Below are positions 54,920 to 63,055 of a stretch of DNA of 64,000 nt, in pieces. The position numbers and the translations under genes were made by a program. The stretch's first letter is position 1. The number at the start of each line of letters is the position of its first letter. The notes beneath the pieces are model-generated. The model was not told the DNA's origin and made no database searches. It saw nothing but the letters and a program-made list of their open reading frames with translations. The DNA comes from a bacterium. GTDB lineage: Bacteria > Electryoneota > RPQS01. The DNA lies in NCBI GenBank assembly GCA_023382385.1, contig JAHDVH010000001.1, positions 677,611 to 741,610 of the forward strand, written 5' to 3'.

Positions 54920-55339
54920 TCACTGGAGTTTTTTGAAAAAGGTCACCTGCATTCCGTCATCAAGCCGCGTGCAAACTACATCATCCATCATTGACCGGAC
55001 AATCAAGATTCCACGGCCGTGATCCTGCATAAGGTGATCCGGCGAAGTGGGATCAGGAACGGAGGCGGTGTCAAAACCGGGGCCGTGGTCGCGAACCCTC
55101 ACGCGCAATCCATCCGGATGACACTCAAGGTCGACGTGCACGGGGATTTCCGCCTGTTCCTTGTGCGCATGGACGATCGCGTTCATCACGAGCTCGGTCA
55201 CGCAAATTCCGATATCGGCAAGCGCATCCTGCTCAAATCCCATAGACGCAGCACAACTCTCGACGAACTCGTCAACTTTCTCGATTTGATCCACCGAAGA
55301 GGGGATAACGAGTTGTTCAGTTCTTAACGGCTGGGTCAT
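54920..55339 (-). CDS. rsbW: RsbW/SpoIIAB-like anti-sigma serine kinase
   Basis: GHKL ATPase of 139 aa acting as switch kinase in partner-switching. N box ELVMNAIVHAHK, G1 box VRDHGPGFDTASVPDP, and G2-like box QDHGRGILIVRSMMDDV. It would phosphorylate a STAS antagonist and bind either that protein or an unidentified target. GTG/ATG choice follows the 23-nt overlap with the phosphatase gene upstream. No sigma factor gene is adjacent. Confidence 0.9.
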   Translation of the reverse strand: MTQPLRTEQLVIPSSVDQIEKVDEFVESCAASMGFEQDALADIGICVTELVMNAIVHAHKEQAEIPVHVDLECHPDGLRVRVRDHGPGFDTASVPDPTSPDHLMQDHGRGILIVRSMMDDVVCTRLDDGMQVTFFKKLQ

Positions 55340-56765
55340 ATTTCACAATCGACAAGGTCAAATCATCCACAGTCGAATCCGGCGCCTGAAATGCGTGCAC
55401 TTCATGACTCATTCGCCGGGTCATTTCATAAGCGGAAAGTGTGCGGTAGCGCTGCGCTAACTCCGCGAGCCGTTCAATCCCAAACTCATCACCATTCTCG
55501 TTACGGCTTTCCGTAACACCATCCGTATAGAACACCAGCAAGTCACCCGGCCTTAAATGGATCTGGCTCTCCGCATACTTCGCTTCAGGAAGAACACCGA
55601 GAATTGGTCCACCGCTGTCGAGCAGTTTCATCTCTTCACCGACCCGGAGCAGCAAAGGGGGATTGTGTCCCGCATTGGCGTAGGTCAAGACGTGGTGTTT
55701 GCGGCTGAGTACGCCGTACACCGCAGTCACGAAGCTGTCGGGAGGGTTGCTCTCGACGAGAAACTCATTGACACGGCCAAGGATGGTTTCGATGGCATAA
55801 TGCGCCCGGGATTCAATGCGAATGCAGGCGCGGAAGTTTGCCATCAGGAGTGCCGCAGCCACTCCGTGGCCTGCGACATCACTCATGACGATCCCGAGGT
55901 CGTCGGGAGTGATATTTATGAAGTCGTAGTAGTCGCCGCCCACTTCACTCGAAGGGAAGTTCATTCCACCCAAGTCATAGGGCGCGAATTCCGGCATCGC
56001 CTTGGGAAGGAAGCCGGTGTGAATCTTGCGCGCCAAATTGAGTTCCTCTTCAATTCGACGCGTATGGAGCCGCTGGCGATCCGCACGGGCACGCTCCAGC
56101 GCGACACCCGCATGACTCGCAAAGGTCTTCAAGATTCGCAAATCACGAACAGAGAACGCGTCCGTCTGGTCGGACTCAAGGTTGAACGCGCCGATCAGTT
56201 CGTCACGAACGAAGATCGGCACGGCAAGTTCAGATCGCGTGGTCGGGCGAACCTCGACATAGCGCGGATCCTTTGTCACATCAGGAACGTAGAGCGGTTT
56301 ACCGGCAAAGACAACGGTCGCGACAATGCCTTCCCCCTGTTTGACGCCCTCTTGAAATTTGGAGTAGACTCTGCGCTTCTGCGTGCCGTGATAGCCCGCA
56401 AGCATGTCTACTTCAATAATACCGAGTTCCCGGTTGAAAACAAAGATTCCTGCGGCGTCATATCGGACGACCTGCCGCAGAGACTCAAGGATGGCGCGGA
56501 GTACATCGCGAACTTCCGCGGCACTCGAAAGCCGTAGCGAGACTTCTTCGAGTGTGCGGTATTCCTGACGCTCGCGTTCGATTTCGGCCTGCAGACGAAG
56601 GTAGTTGCGAGCCTTGGCAAGCGACTCCGTAAGCTTTGCCAAAGACTCGACCTTGGCCGGATCCAAGTGCTGGTCAACCAGATCACCGCTCAGTTCGTTC
56701 GCGAGCCGCTCCAGTTCGTCAAGACTCTGGAGTGTCCGTTCAACATCTCGAGGCGAATCAGTCAT
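55317..56765 (-). CDS. rsbU: GAF-PP2C (RsbU/SpoIIE-type) serine phosphatase
   Basis: Soluble response phosphatase, about 482 aa. N-terminal coiled coil (about 15-75), GAF sensor domain (about 80-235; KPLYVPDVTKDPRY, SELAVPIFVRDELIGAFNLES), linker helix, then the PP2C domain with SEVGGDYYDF, SDVAGHGVAAALLMAN, YANAGHNPPLL, FYTDGVTESRN and STVDDLTLSI. It should dephosphorylate the STAS protein(s) next door in response to an unknown ligand. ATG at 56765 taken; a GTG at 56783 is possible and neither has a clear Shine-Dalgarno. Confidence 0.92.
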   Translation of the reverse strand: MTDSPRDVERTLQSLDELERLANELSGDLVDQHLDPAKVESLAKLTESLAKARNYLRLQAEIERERQEYRTLEEVSLRLSSAAEVRDVLRAILESLRQVVRYDAAGIFVFNRELGIIEVDMLAGYHGTQKRRVYSKFQEGVKQGEGIVATVVFAGKPLYVPDVTKDPRYVEVRPTTRSELAVPIFVRDELIGAFNLESDQTDAFSVRDLRILKTFASHAGVALERARADRQRLHTRRIEEELNLARKIHTGFLPKAMPEFAPYDLGGMNFPSSEVGGDYYDFINITPDDLGIVMSDVAGHGVAAALLMANFRACIRIESRAHYAIETILGRVNEFLVESNPPDSFVTAVYGVLSRKHHVLTYANAGHNPPLLLRVGEEMKLLDSGGPILGVLPEAKYAESQIHLRPGDLLVFYTDGVTESRNENGDEFGIERLAELAQRYRTLSAYEMTRRMSHEVHAFQAPDSTVDDLTLSIVKYDPAVKN

Positions 56766-56808
56766 AGGAGAGTGAACAGCCACAGTCAGGCGAAGGGAGA
56801 TTTACGAT

Positions 56809-57147
56809 TTAGCTGAAGCTTTTGATGGCGGCATCGACGCTGTCGTGACTATCAAAAACCGAATTCAGCTTGGTGATGACCAGCAGGGACTGAATCTTGT
56901 CGGTGGTGCGCGCAAGCTTCATTTCGGCACCGGCATTCTTGAGCGTCGTGTATGCAGAAACAAGCAACCCGATTCCCGAGCTGTTCATCCACTCGACTTC
57001 GCCGAGATCAATTACAACTCGCTTGTGGCTGCTTGCCAGAGCGTGTTTCATGGCATCGTGAAACTGAGCGGATTCGGGTCCACCCATGATCTTTCCCGAC
57101 AGCCCGACGATATAAATGCCGTTCTGATCGGACGTTTTGACCTTCAT
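56809..57147 (-). CDS. STAS anti-sigma factor antagonist with intact phospho-serine
   Basis: 112-aa SpoIIAA/RsbV-like protein. The switch loop reads WMNSSGIGLLVSAY; Ser57 matches the phosphorylated Ser58 of SpoIIAA. Asp56-equivalent is Asn. A perfect AAGGAG box ten bases before the ATG predicts strong translation. Probable substrate of the RsbW-like kinase and the PP2C phosphatase downstream. Confidence 0.92.
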   Translation of the reverse strand: MKVKTSDQNGIYIVGLSGKIMGGPESAQFHDAMKHALASSHKRVVIDLGEVEWMNSSGIGLLVSAYTTLKNAGAEMKLARTTDKIQSLLVITKLNSVFDSHDSVDAAIKSFS

Positions 57148-57207
57148 GTTGCAATAACTCCTTGTGCAGGTTCCGTATCTTAAAATTCTATAATCGGACT
57201 TGAGAAC

Positions 57208-57570
57208 TTAATGTGCCGGCGGCATCTGCCGCTTGCAGACTTCGAGTGCCGACGTCACAGTAGGCTCGAAGCTGAACACGTTGTCGAAGCGGGTTAGTCG
57301 AAGGACGGTCATGACCTTCGGAGAGCAACCGGAAAGCACCAGCAACCCGCCACGATTCTTCATTGTGGTGTATGCGGAAACGAGCTGTCCGACTCCCCAA
57401 CTGTTCAGCCATTCGACGTCGGAAAGGTCTATGACGGCACTCTTGCAGCCACCTTCCACTGCATCTCGCACGAGCGTATGAAACTCCTTTGGTTCCATAC
57501 CGCCCATCATTTTACCGGCGAGCTCGACTATTAACGTGTCGTTGTCCCGACGCGTACTAACGCTGAGCAT
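57208..57570 (-). CDS. STAS domain protein lacking the phosphorylatable serine
   Basis: 120-aa paralogue of the neighbouring antagonist, sharing GKxMGGxEP..FH, VIDL..VEW and GxLVSAYTTxKN. The switch loop reads WLNSWGVGQL: residue 58, the SpoIIAA phosphoserine position, is Trp (codon 57397-57399). It therefore cannot be switched off by the usual phosphorylation unless another residue is used. A C-terminal PPAH extension is small. Between the XRE gene and the intact STAS gene. Confidence 0.9.
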   Translation of the reverse strand: MLSVSTRRDNDTLIVELAGKMMGGMEPKEFHTLVRDAVEGGCKSAVIDLSDVEWLNSWGVGQLVSAYTTMKNRGGLLVLSGCSPKVMTVLRLTRFDNVFSFEPTVTSALEVCKRQMPPAH

Positions 57571-57611
57571 GACGATGAATCACTCCTGATTGGGACTCAA
57601 ACTGGATTGTG

Positions 57612-58049
57612 CTATTCCGGCGCGCGAGTCCGGCGCAGATCGAGCAACGCATCCACAAAGAAGCGCTTGGTGGGATCGTGATCCGGATGCAGACGGATGG
57701 CTTTCAGGGCCGCAATTTCACTCTCCGTCGGGTTCATCAGCAAGAGCTGTTCGCGGTCCTCGAGAAACTCCTGCAAGCCGCGATAGACGTAGCCCTGTTC
57801 CGGAGTGTACGTGATGTGCCGGAAAGCCTCTCGCCCGAGGATTAGCTCCTCGATGCTCAAGTTCAGACCGGAGGATATCTTCTCGAGAAACTCCAGCGTA
57901 GGCGATGAACGGCCATTCTCAACCAGCGACAGGTAGGAGCGGTTGACGTGGACGAGTGAAGCCAGTGCCTCCTGTGACATCCCGGTTTGCTTGCGGGCCG
58001 CACGAATCAGGGGGCCAATGTCGAGTGGGTATTTTCCTATGGGTGACAT
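57612..58049 (-). CDS. XRE family helix-turn-helix transcription regulator
   Basis: 145 aa. The N-terminal HTH_3 domain (LIRAARKQTGMSQEALASLVHVNRSYLSLVENGRSSPTLEFLEKI) is clear; residues 72-145 are not assigned and end in FFVDALLDLRRTRAPE, perhaps for dimerisation or ligand sensing. It heads the STAS/PP2C/RsbW cluster; 41 bases separate it from the first STAS gene. Its ATG coincides with the predicted transcription start, so the message may be leaderless. Confidence 0.92.
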   Translation of the reverse strand: MSPIGKYPLDIGPLIRAARKQTGMSQEALASLVHVNRSYLSLVENGRSSPTLEFLEKISSGLNLSIEELILGREAFRHITYTPEQGYVYRGLQEFLEDREQLLLMNPTESEIAALKAIRLHPDHDPTKRFFVDALLDLRRTRAPE

Positions 58050-58055
58050 AGCCTA

Positions 58056-58084
58056 AAGATAATAAGCTCTCGGCAGATTGTCAA
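58056..58084 (-). promoter_or_regulatory. Sigma-70 promoter for the XRE/partner-switch operon
   Basis: Perfect TTGACA, 17-base spacer, TATCTT on the minus strand. Only six bases separate the -10 box from the ATG, placing the start of transcription at or within a base or two of the A of ATG. Confidence 0.7.
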
Positions 58085-58124
58085 CAAGCCTGAATACGGA
58101 TTACATATGCGTCGAACATATTGC

Positions 58125-59837
58125 TCAGAATCCAATGGCCGCGCCAGTTCCTCTGCTGTCGGCGGCGCCCTGCCATCCTCCCCGCAACGTGTCAGCCAAA
58201 ATAGCTTGAACACGGGACTTAGCTGGACCAATCTCGATGATGTGGCCGCGTTCGGAGAGTCCTCGCTGAACATCGAACGTGTGTTCAGGCTCCATGAAGA
58301 GGCGATCAGGCGTCCACTGAGCATGAATTCTGGGGAGGTCAACGGACTGCTGAATGTCCAGCCCGTGATCCACCGAATTCAGGATTGCCAGCAGGGTCGC
58401 CGTGATGATTCTTGGCCCGCCCGCTCCGCCCGCCAGCATGTACGGCCTGCCGTCGCGCAAGAGGACAGTCGGAGTCATGGATGACAAGGGCTTCTTGCCC
58501 GGCTCGATCTCGTTTGCTGCCTTGCCGACCAACCCGAAGTAGTTCGCCTTTCCAGGTTGGGTGACAAAGTCATCCATTTCGTTATTCAGGAGTATCCCCG
58601 TGCCCGGAACAGTTATGCCGGTTGCGAACGGAGTGTTCACCGTGGCAGTCACCGACACCGCATTGCCATCGGCATCAACCACACAGAAGTGGGTCGTATG
58701 GTGTTCAATCCGCGACTGAAACTCCCATGCGGCGCCGGGCGCGGGATTGCTGAAATGCGAGGTTCGTGAAATCGCCTTGCGCAGCGTGTCGGCATATGCC
58801 TTATGAATCAACGCGCTGACTGGAACAGGCGTGAACGCCGGATCTCCCAAGAACTCCGCGCGGTCGGCAAAGGCGAGGTTCATAGCCTCGGCTACCAAGT
58901 GCAAGGCCTCTGACGAGCCGGCACCGAGATAAGAGAGCGGAAATCCCTCCAGAATATTCAGGATTTGCAGCAGGTGAACGCCGCCTGAACTCGGCAGCGG
59001 CATGGTCACGACGTCAAACCCGCGATAGCTTCCGCGTAGAGGCTCAAGCCTGACGGCCCGATACGAGGCTAAGTCACGTTCACCGATTATTCCCCCGCTT
59101 CGCTCCATAAACTTTACGAAGCGGCGCGCGGTTTCACCGGAATAGAAGTCTGCGGCACCATGAGTCTGCATGCGGCGCAGCGTCTCCGCCAAGTCGCGTT
59201 GCACGAAACGCTCTCCGCTCGCGTAAGGCGCGCCCCATTCGTTGAAGTAGACCTCCAGCGAACCCGGGTCAGCCGCAAGGCGGTCCGCATAGACTTTTAG
59301 GACTCCGGAATAGTAGTCATTGACGATGAATCCGGTGTCCGCAAGTGATGCCGCAGGCTCCAGCAATTGCGAAAATGGCAACGTCCCGAAGTCCTGTGCC
59401 AGCAAGTCGAGCGCGGCGACTTCACCCGGCACACCCGCCGCGAGCGAGGAGTAGAGAGACAAATCTGTGCGATCTGAATCTTTGCGCGGCACGAACATCA
59501 GCCGTGACGCGCGACTCGGTGCAACTTCCCGTCCATCGATTGCCGCGGAACGGCCGTCCGCCATGTGCACGACGATGAAGCAGCCGCCTCCGATACCACT
59601 TGAGTATCCTTCCGACACTCCGAGTGCGAATGCGACCGCGACGGCTGCATCGGCGGCATTCCCGCCTTCCTTCAGGATTTGCAGTCCGGCACGCGTTGCA
59701 TGCGTGTCGGCGCTTGCGATCATGACGTTCGGAGCGTAGGCCGGCTTGCGTGTTGCGGCCCACGTGACCGACGAGCAAACCAGCAGAACAAATGTTATCG
59801 AGACGCAAAGGCGGTTAGACAACAAGTAAGTCCTCAC
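58125..59837 (-). CDS. ggt: Gamma-glutamyltransferase
   Basis: Secreted Ntn-hydrolase that cleaves glutathione and gamma-glutamyl compounds; made as one 570-aa chain that self-processes. Signal peptide about 1-28; family blocks ASADTHATRAGLQILKEGGNAADAAVA and GIGGGCFIVVH; the autoprocessing and catalytic Thr is in EHHTTHFCVVDADGNAVS, with GILLNNEMDDF and PLSSMTPTVLLRDGRP, GGPRIITATL at the end. GTG start overlaps the M14 peptidase stop as GTGA, suggesting joint peptide scavenging. Confidence 0.96.
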   Translation of the reverse strand: MRTYLLSNRLCVSITFVLLVCSSVTWAATRKPAYAPNVMIASADTHATRAGLQILKEGGNAADAAVAVAFALGVSEGYSSGIGGGCFIVVHMADGRSAAIDGREVAPSRASRLMFVPRKDSDRTDLSLYSSLAAGVPGEVAALDLLAQDFGTLPFSQLLEPAASLADTGFIVNDYYSGVLKVYADRLAADPGSLEVYFNEWGAPYASGERFVQRDLAETLRRMQTHGAADFYSGETARRFVKFMERSGGIIGERDLASYRAVRLEPLRGSYRGFDVVTMPLPSSGGVHLLQILNILEGFPLSYLGAGSSEALHLVAEAMNLAFADRAEFLGDPAFTPVPVSALIHKAYADTLRKAISRTSHFSNPAPGAAWEFQSRIEHHTTHFCVVDADGNAVSVTATVNTPFATGITVPGTGILLNNEMDDFVTQPGKANYFGLVGKAANEIEPGKKPLSSMTPTVLLRDGRPYMLAGGAGGPRIITATLLAILNSVDHGLDIQQSVDLPRIHAQWTPDRLFMEPEHTFDVQRGLSERGHIIEIGPAKSRVQAILADTLRGGWQGAADSRGTGAAIGF

Positions 59838-62800
59838 GGCAGCGCAACGACCTGATAGAATCCGATCGGCACATCCAGCGCATCAACGTGAGTATACGAA
59901 GTTGAGCCGGTCGTTCCGATAATCGTGGGCAACCCTCCGGTTTCATAGTAGAAAAGAACATCATACGAGGAAGCGCCTGCAACGGGCTGCCAGCGAAGCA
60001 AGATGTTCTCGCCGTCCGGGTAGATAGTCAGCTCGGCCGGAGCATCGAGCGAGACATCCGCAGACACGGAGATGGGTATCGTTATCTCAGCCGAGCGAGG
60101 ATCATTGCTGCGAACAATCAGTCCGCTAAGACTGGGCATGCCACAGAGCTCGGGACCGAGGAAATGCAGCCGCAGTGTGTCCGCCGAGTTAGGAGCAACA
60201 ACTCCACTTGTGGGAAGCACAGACACCCAACGGGGACCGAGCGCGAAACGCCGAGCTTCGTTGCTTGCGACACCGGCTTGGTTATTCAAAACGGTCAAGC
60301 CCACAGACTTCGCGGCATTCTGGATTCCGATGGTCGCGCTGGTCAGCCGAATTGTTCCCATGTTTCCGTAGAACACGCGACATTCACCCCACGCGGTCAA
60401 CAGCAGCTGGAAGTTGTATGTGCCTTGTGTCGGGGCCGTGCCTGCGCGAATATTCTCAAAGTGCACTGCGGCAGAGTCGAGACCGTTGTTCCAATAGCGC
60501 ACGTTCGTTCCGGCAAGCTGCGGCTTCAAGTCATCCCACCAGGGGAAGATCGCCGCCGCCGGCGCACTCGCAGAAGGAAGCGACGTGTTGAGATATGCCG
60601 TGCTGGTTGAGTCGATGAAGCTCACCCAGCCGTTCGCGTTGATCCAGATCCGGTCATACAGTTCTCCGTAGAACGGGAACTCAAAGGGCAGCGAGTACGG
60701 ACCACGTGACAAATCACCTTCACCTTCGACCCACGTTAGCGGCGTACCCAACGCACCAATCGGCAACCACGTGTAGGCGGGACCGCAGGCATCATCGGAG
60801 TCCTGCCAGCGATAGCCGAAGGAATCGGGTCCGCCCGTGTCGGTAGCCGCCGTTCCGTTCTGGAAAATCACAGAATAGACAAGATCGGAACCACCGGCAT
60901 TATTGATGATGACGTTGCGGTCGGTGGTGCTATTCGTATCCATCGCCACCAACACGAGGTCGGGATTGGGACTAATGGTCGGTGCGGTTCCCAACGTGAC
61001 GTCGTCCACAAACCAGCCTTCGTCCGTGACAAACCCGTCGCTCGTCTGGCGGAACTTGATACGGACAATACTTCCCGGTCCGAATTGCGCCAGCGGCACA
61101 GTAACCGATTCAAAGGTGCCGTTGTTGCCCGTGAAAGGTCCGGCGACGATTTGCGACGTGGTTCCGTCATCGACTTCGACAAACCCGAAGTCAAAACCGG
61201 TCTCAAGAGCATAGCGATGGGTGAAGGAGATGACCGGATTGTTGCCGAGAAGAATCGGCGGTGATGTCAGGATAGCGTTCATGCTGTTGGGGTATTGGCC
61301 CGTCCCTTCATTCCCGGAGTACCACGCGTGCGTTGGGGACGCAGAGCGTCGTGTAGAGAGGTGCCAGAGGTCGTTCGTCCCCGAGTGTGTCCAGCCGTTG
61401 TCGCCGGATTCCATATTGTCCGCAAACACCGGATTGCCGACTACGGCCGTCACGGAGAGGGTCGTATCGAGACCGTTGGCAGTCATTAGATGAAGCTCGC
61501 AGAGAATCGCGCCGGGTGAAGCAAATCCCGCAGACACGTTCAGAACAAAGGGTGTCGTGTTTTCATCCGAGGTTTGTGTCGGAAGTGCTGGCCAAGAGGC
61601 AGCGCCCGTCTCAACCGTGATGCCCGGCGTGTTTGTGGAAATCACTCCGGAAATCGCATCGAGGTTCTGCGCGCCGGTATTACGCAAGTGAATATACATG
61701 GCCACACTTTCACCGGGTTCGACAACTCCGTCCTGATCGCCGTTCACGTCGGTTTGATCCTGAAAGATCTTCGTGACACGAAAGTCGGGTGGCACGAGAA
61801 ATTCCGCATAGCGCGCAACGAACAGATTGGCAGGAAGATTCTCCAGGGCAAGAGGCCCAATTCGCGACGGCTGCGGCCAGAAGCCGTCAGAGGCGCTCCC
61901 GACTTCAGTAGTGAAGCTATAAACCTTATTCTTGGTGGACTGTTCTCCGTAGCACCAGTCGTTGCAATCCCCGTTCACATTGTACAGGAGCTGCCAAGGC
62001 GGACCCACATCGTAGACTGCACCATTGACTTGCTGAATCAGGTACTGCATGGAGTCGGCCATCATCGCAAAAGCCGGATTGTCGGGTGTGAAGCCACCCT
62101 GGAAGGACTGAGTGCCCCACGGATAGAGAATCAGATTGGAATAAGTGTGATAGTTCATCGCCAAGACAAAGTCGCGCGATTCAATAAACCTGCGAAGCGA
62201 ATCAGTCTCCGGCTCAGAGAACGGGCCGGTTCCACGATAGGTCTCTGAACTGGGTGTTGGCGAAGAGCCGCTATTGTCATATCCCCAGTTGAAGCCCCAA
62301 TTTCGATTCAAGTCAACTCCAAAGCTGCCGTTGCCGTTATTGCGCCGATTCTTGCGCCACATGCCGCCGCCGTTGGGATTGGTCTGCTGATTGTACAGAT
62401 AGCCGTCAACATTGATGCAGGGGATGAAGTAGAATTCGCGATTATCCACGAGGTATGTGACGTCGGGGTATACACCGTAATTGTTTGTCAGGTAGTCCAT
62501 GAAGACAAAGAGCAGCTCCATCGCGGCCGGTTCACGAGAGTGAATGAGCGAATTGTAGAGCAATTCAATTTCGTCCTCATCCACTTCCGGGTTGTCACTG
62601 ATCTTCATGCAGTGGATGTCACGCCCTTCAATCGTCCGCCCGACCACAAATCGTGCGGTGGTGATATCGGGATGCTGCGCGTGAATCGAGTCCATCGCGG
62701 CCAAAACTTCGGAGTGAGTTTTGTATCCCCCCATCTCGTCGAGAGATCCTTCTTCTCGCGCGCGACGGGCATAAAACTCTTCAAGGTCGGGTTCGATTAC

Positions 62801-63037
62801 ATCCCAAGTGTATCCTTGAGCTTCAAGATAGGCAAAGTCGCCCGGCAGGGCCGCAACCAGCACGCCGGGTTCTGCATCCTGCGGCATAAGATCCAAGCGG
62901 TCATCCTGCAACAGCGCTTTCTCGTGAACCGGAGTCTTACCGTATACGCGAATCAAGGCATGGTGTGCATAGTCTGAAGCATAGGCCACAGTCAGTCCTA
63001 TCGTGAGCAGAGCAAGCAAGCAAGCGGACCTAATCAT
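59834..63037 (-). CDS. Secreted M14 zinc carboxypeptidase with multidomain C-terminus
   Basis: 1067 aa with a signal peptide (about 1-20). The M14 domain (about 105-410) has zinc ligands His166 and Glu169 in HSREPAAME and His297 in NYHTYS, and the catalytic Glu378 in FTTEVG. Next come a beta domain (PGESVAMYIHLRNTGAQN), a MAM/immune-inhibitor-A-like jelly roll (VFADNMESGDNGWTHSG … GWFVDDVTLG), a segment LPFEFPFYGELYDRIWINANGWVSF shared with the neighbouring protein, and a terminal fibronectin-like strand set. No T9SS tail is seen. Likely extracellular peptide degradation with Ggt. Confidence 0.92.
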   Translation of the reverse strand: MIRSACLLALLTIGLTVAYASDYAHHALIRVYGKTPVHEKALLQDDRLDLMPQDAEPGVLVAALPGDFAYLEAQGYTWDVIEPDLEEFYARRAREEGSLDEMGGYKTHSEVLAAMDSIHAQHPDITTARFVVGRTIEGRDIHCMKISDNPEVDEDEIELLYNSLIHSREPAAMELLFVFMDYLTNNYGVYPDVTYLVDNREFYFIPCINVDGYLYNQQTNPNGGGMWRKNRRNNGNGSFGVDLNRNWGFNWGYDNSGSSPTPSSETYRGTGPFSEPETDSLRRFIESRDFVLAMNYHTYSNLILYPWGTQSFQGGFTPDNPAFAMMADSMQYLIQQVNGAVYDVGPPWQLLYNVNGDCNDWCYGEQSTKNKVYSFTTEVGSASDGFWPQPSRIGPLALENLPANLFVARYAEFLVPPDFRVTKIFQDQTDVNGDQDGVVEPGESVAMYIHLRNTGAQNLDAISGVISTNTPGITVETGAASWPALPTQTSDENTTPFVLNVSAGFASPGAILCELHLMTANGLDTTLSVTAVVGNPVFADNMESGDNGWTHSGTNDLWHLSTRRSASPTHAWYSGNEGTGQYPNSMNAILTSPPILLGNNPVISFTHRYALETGFDFGFVEVDDGTTSQIVAGPFTGNNGTFESVTVPLAQFGPGSIVRIKFRQTSDGFVTDEGWFVDDVTLGTAPTISPNPDLVLVAMDTNSTTDRNVIINNAGGSDLVYSVIFQNGTAATDTGGPDSFGYRWQDSDDACGPAYTWLPIGALGTPLTWVEGEGDLSRGPYSLPFEFPFYGELYDRIWINANGWVSFIDSTSTAYLNTSLPSASAPAAAIFPWWDDLKPQLAGTNVRYWNNGLDSAAVHFENIRAGTAPTQGTYNFQLLLTAWGECRVFYGNMGTIRLTSATIGIQNAAKSVGLTVLNNQAGVASNEARRFALGPRWVSVLPTSGVVAPNSADTLRLHFLGPELCGMPSLSGLIVRSNDPRSAEITIPISVSADVSLDAPAELTIYPDGENILLRWQPVAGASSYDVLFYYETGGLPTIIGTTGSTSYTHVDALDVPIGFYQVVALP

Positions 63038-63055
63038 TTGACACCTCGAACAGGG

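Noticed and set aside
55557-56537. A 326-codon open frame opposite the GAF-PP2C gene
   Set aside because: Lies entirely antisense to well-defined PP2C and GAF domains; no ribosome site or family similarity.
61574-62248. A 224-codon open frame opposite the M14 peptidase
   Set aside because: Antisense shadow of the peptidase domain, without motifs.
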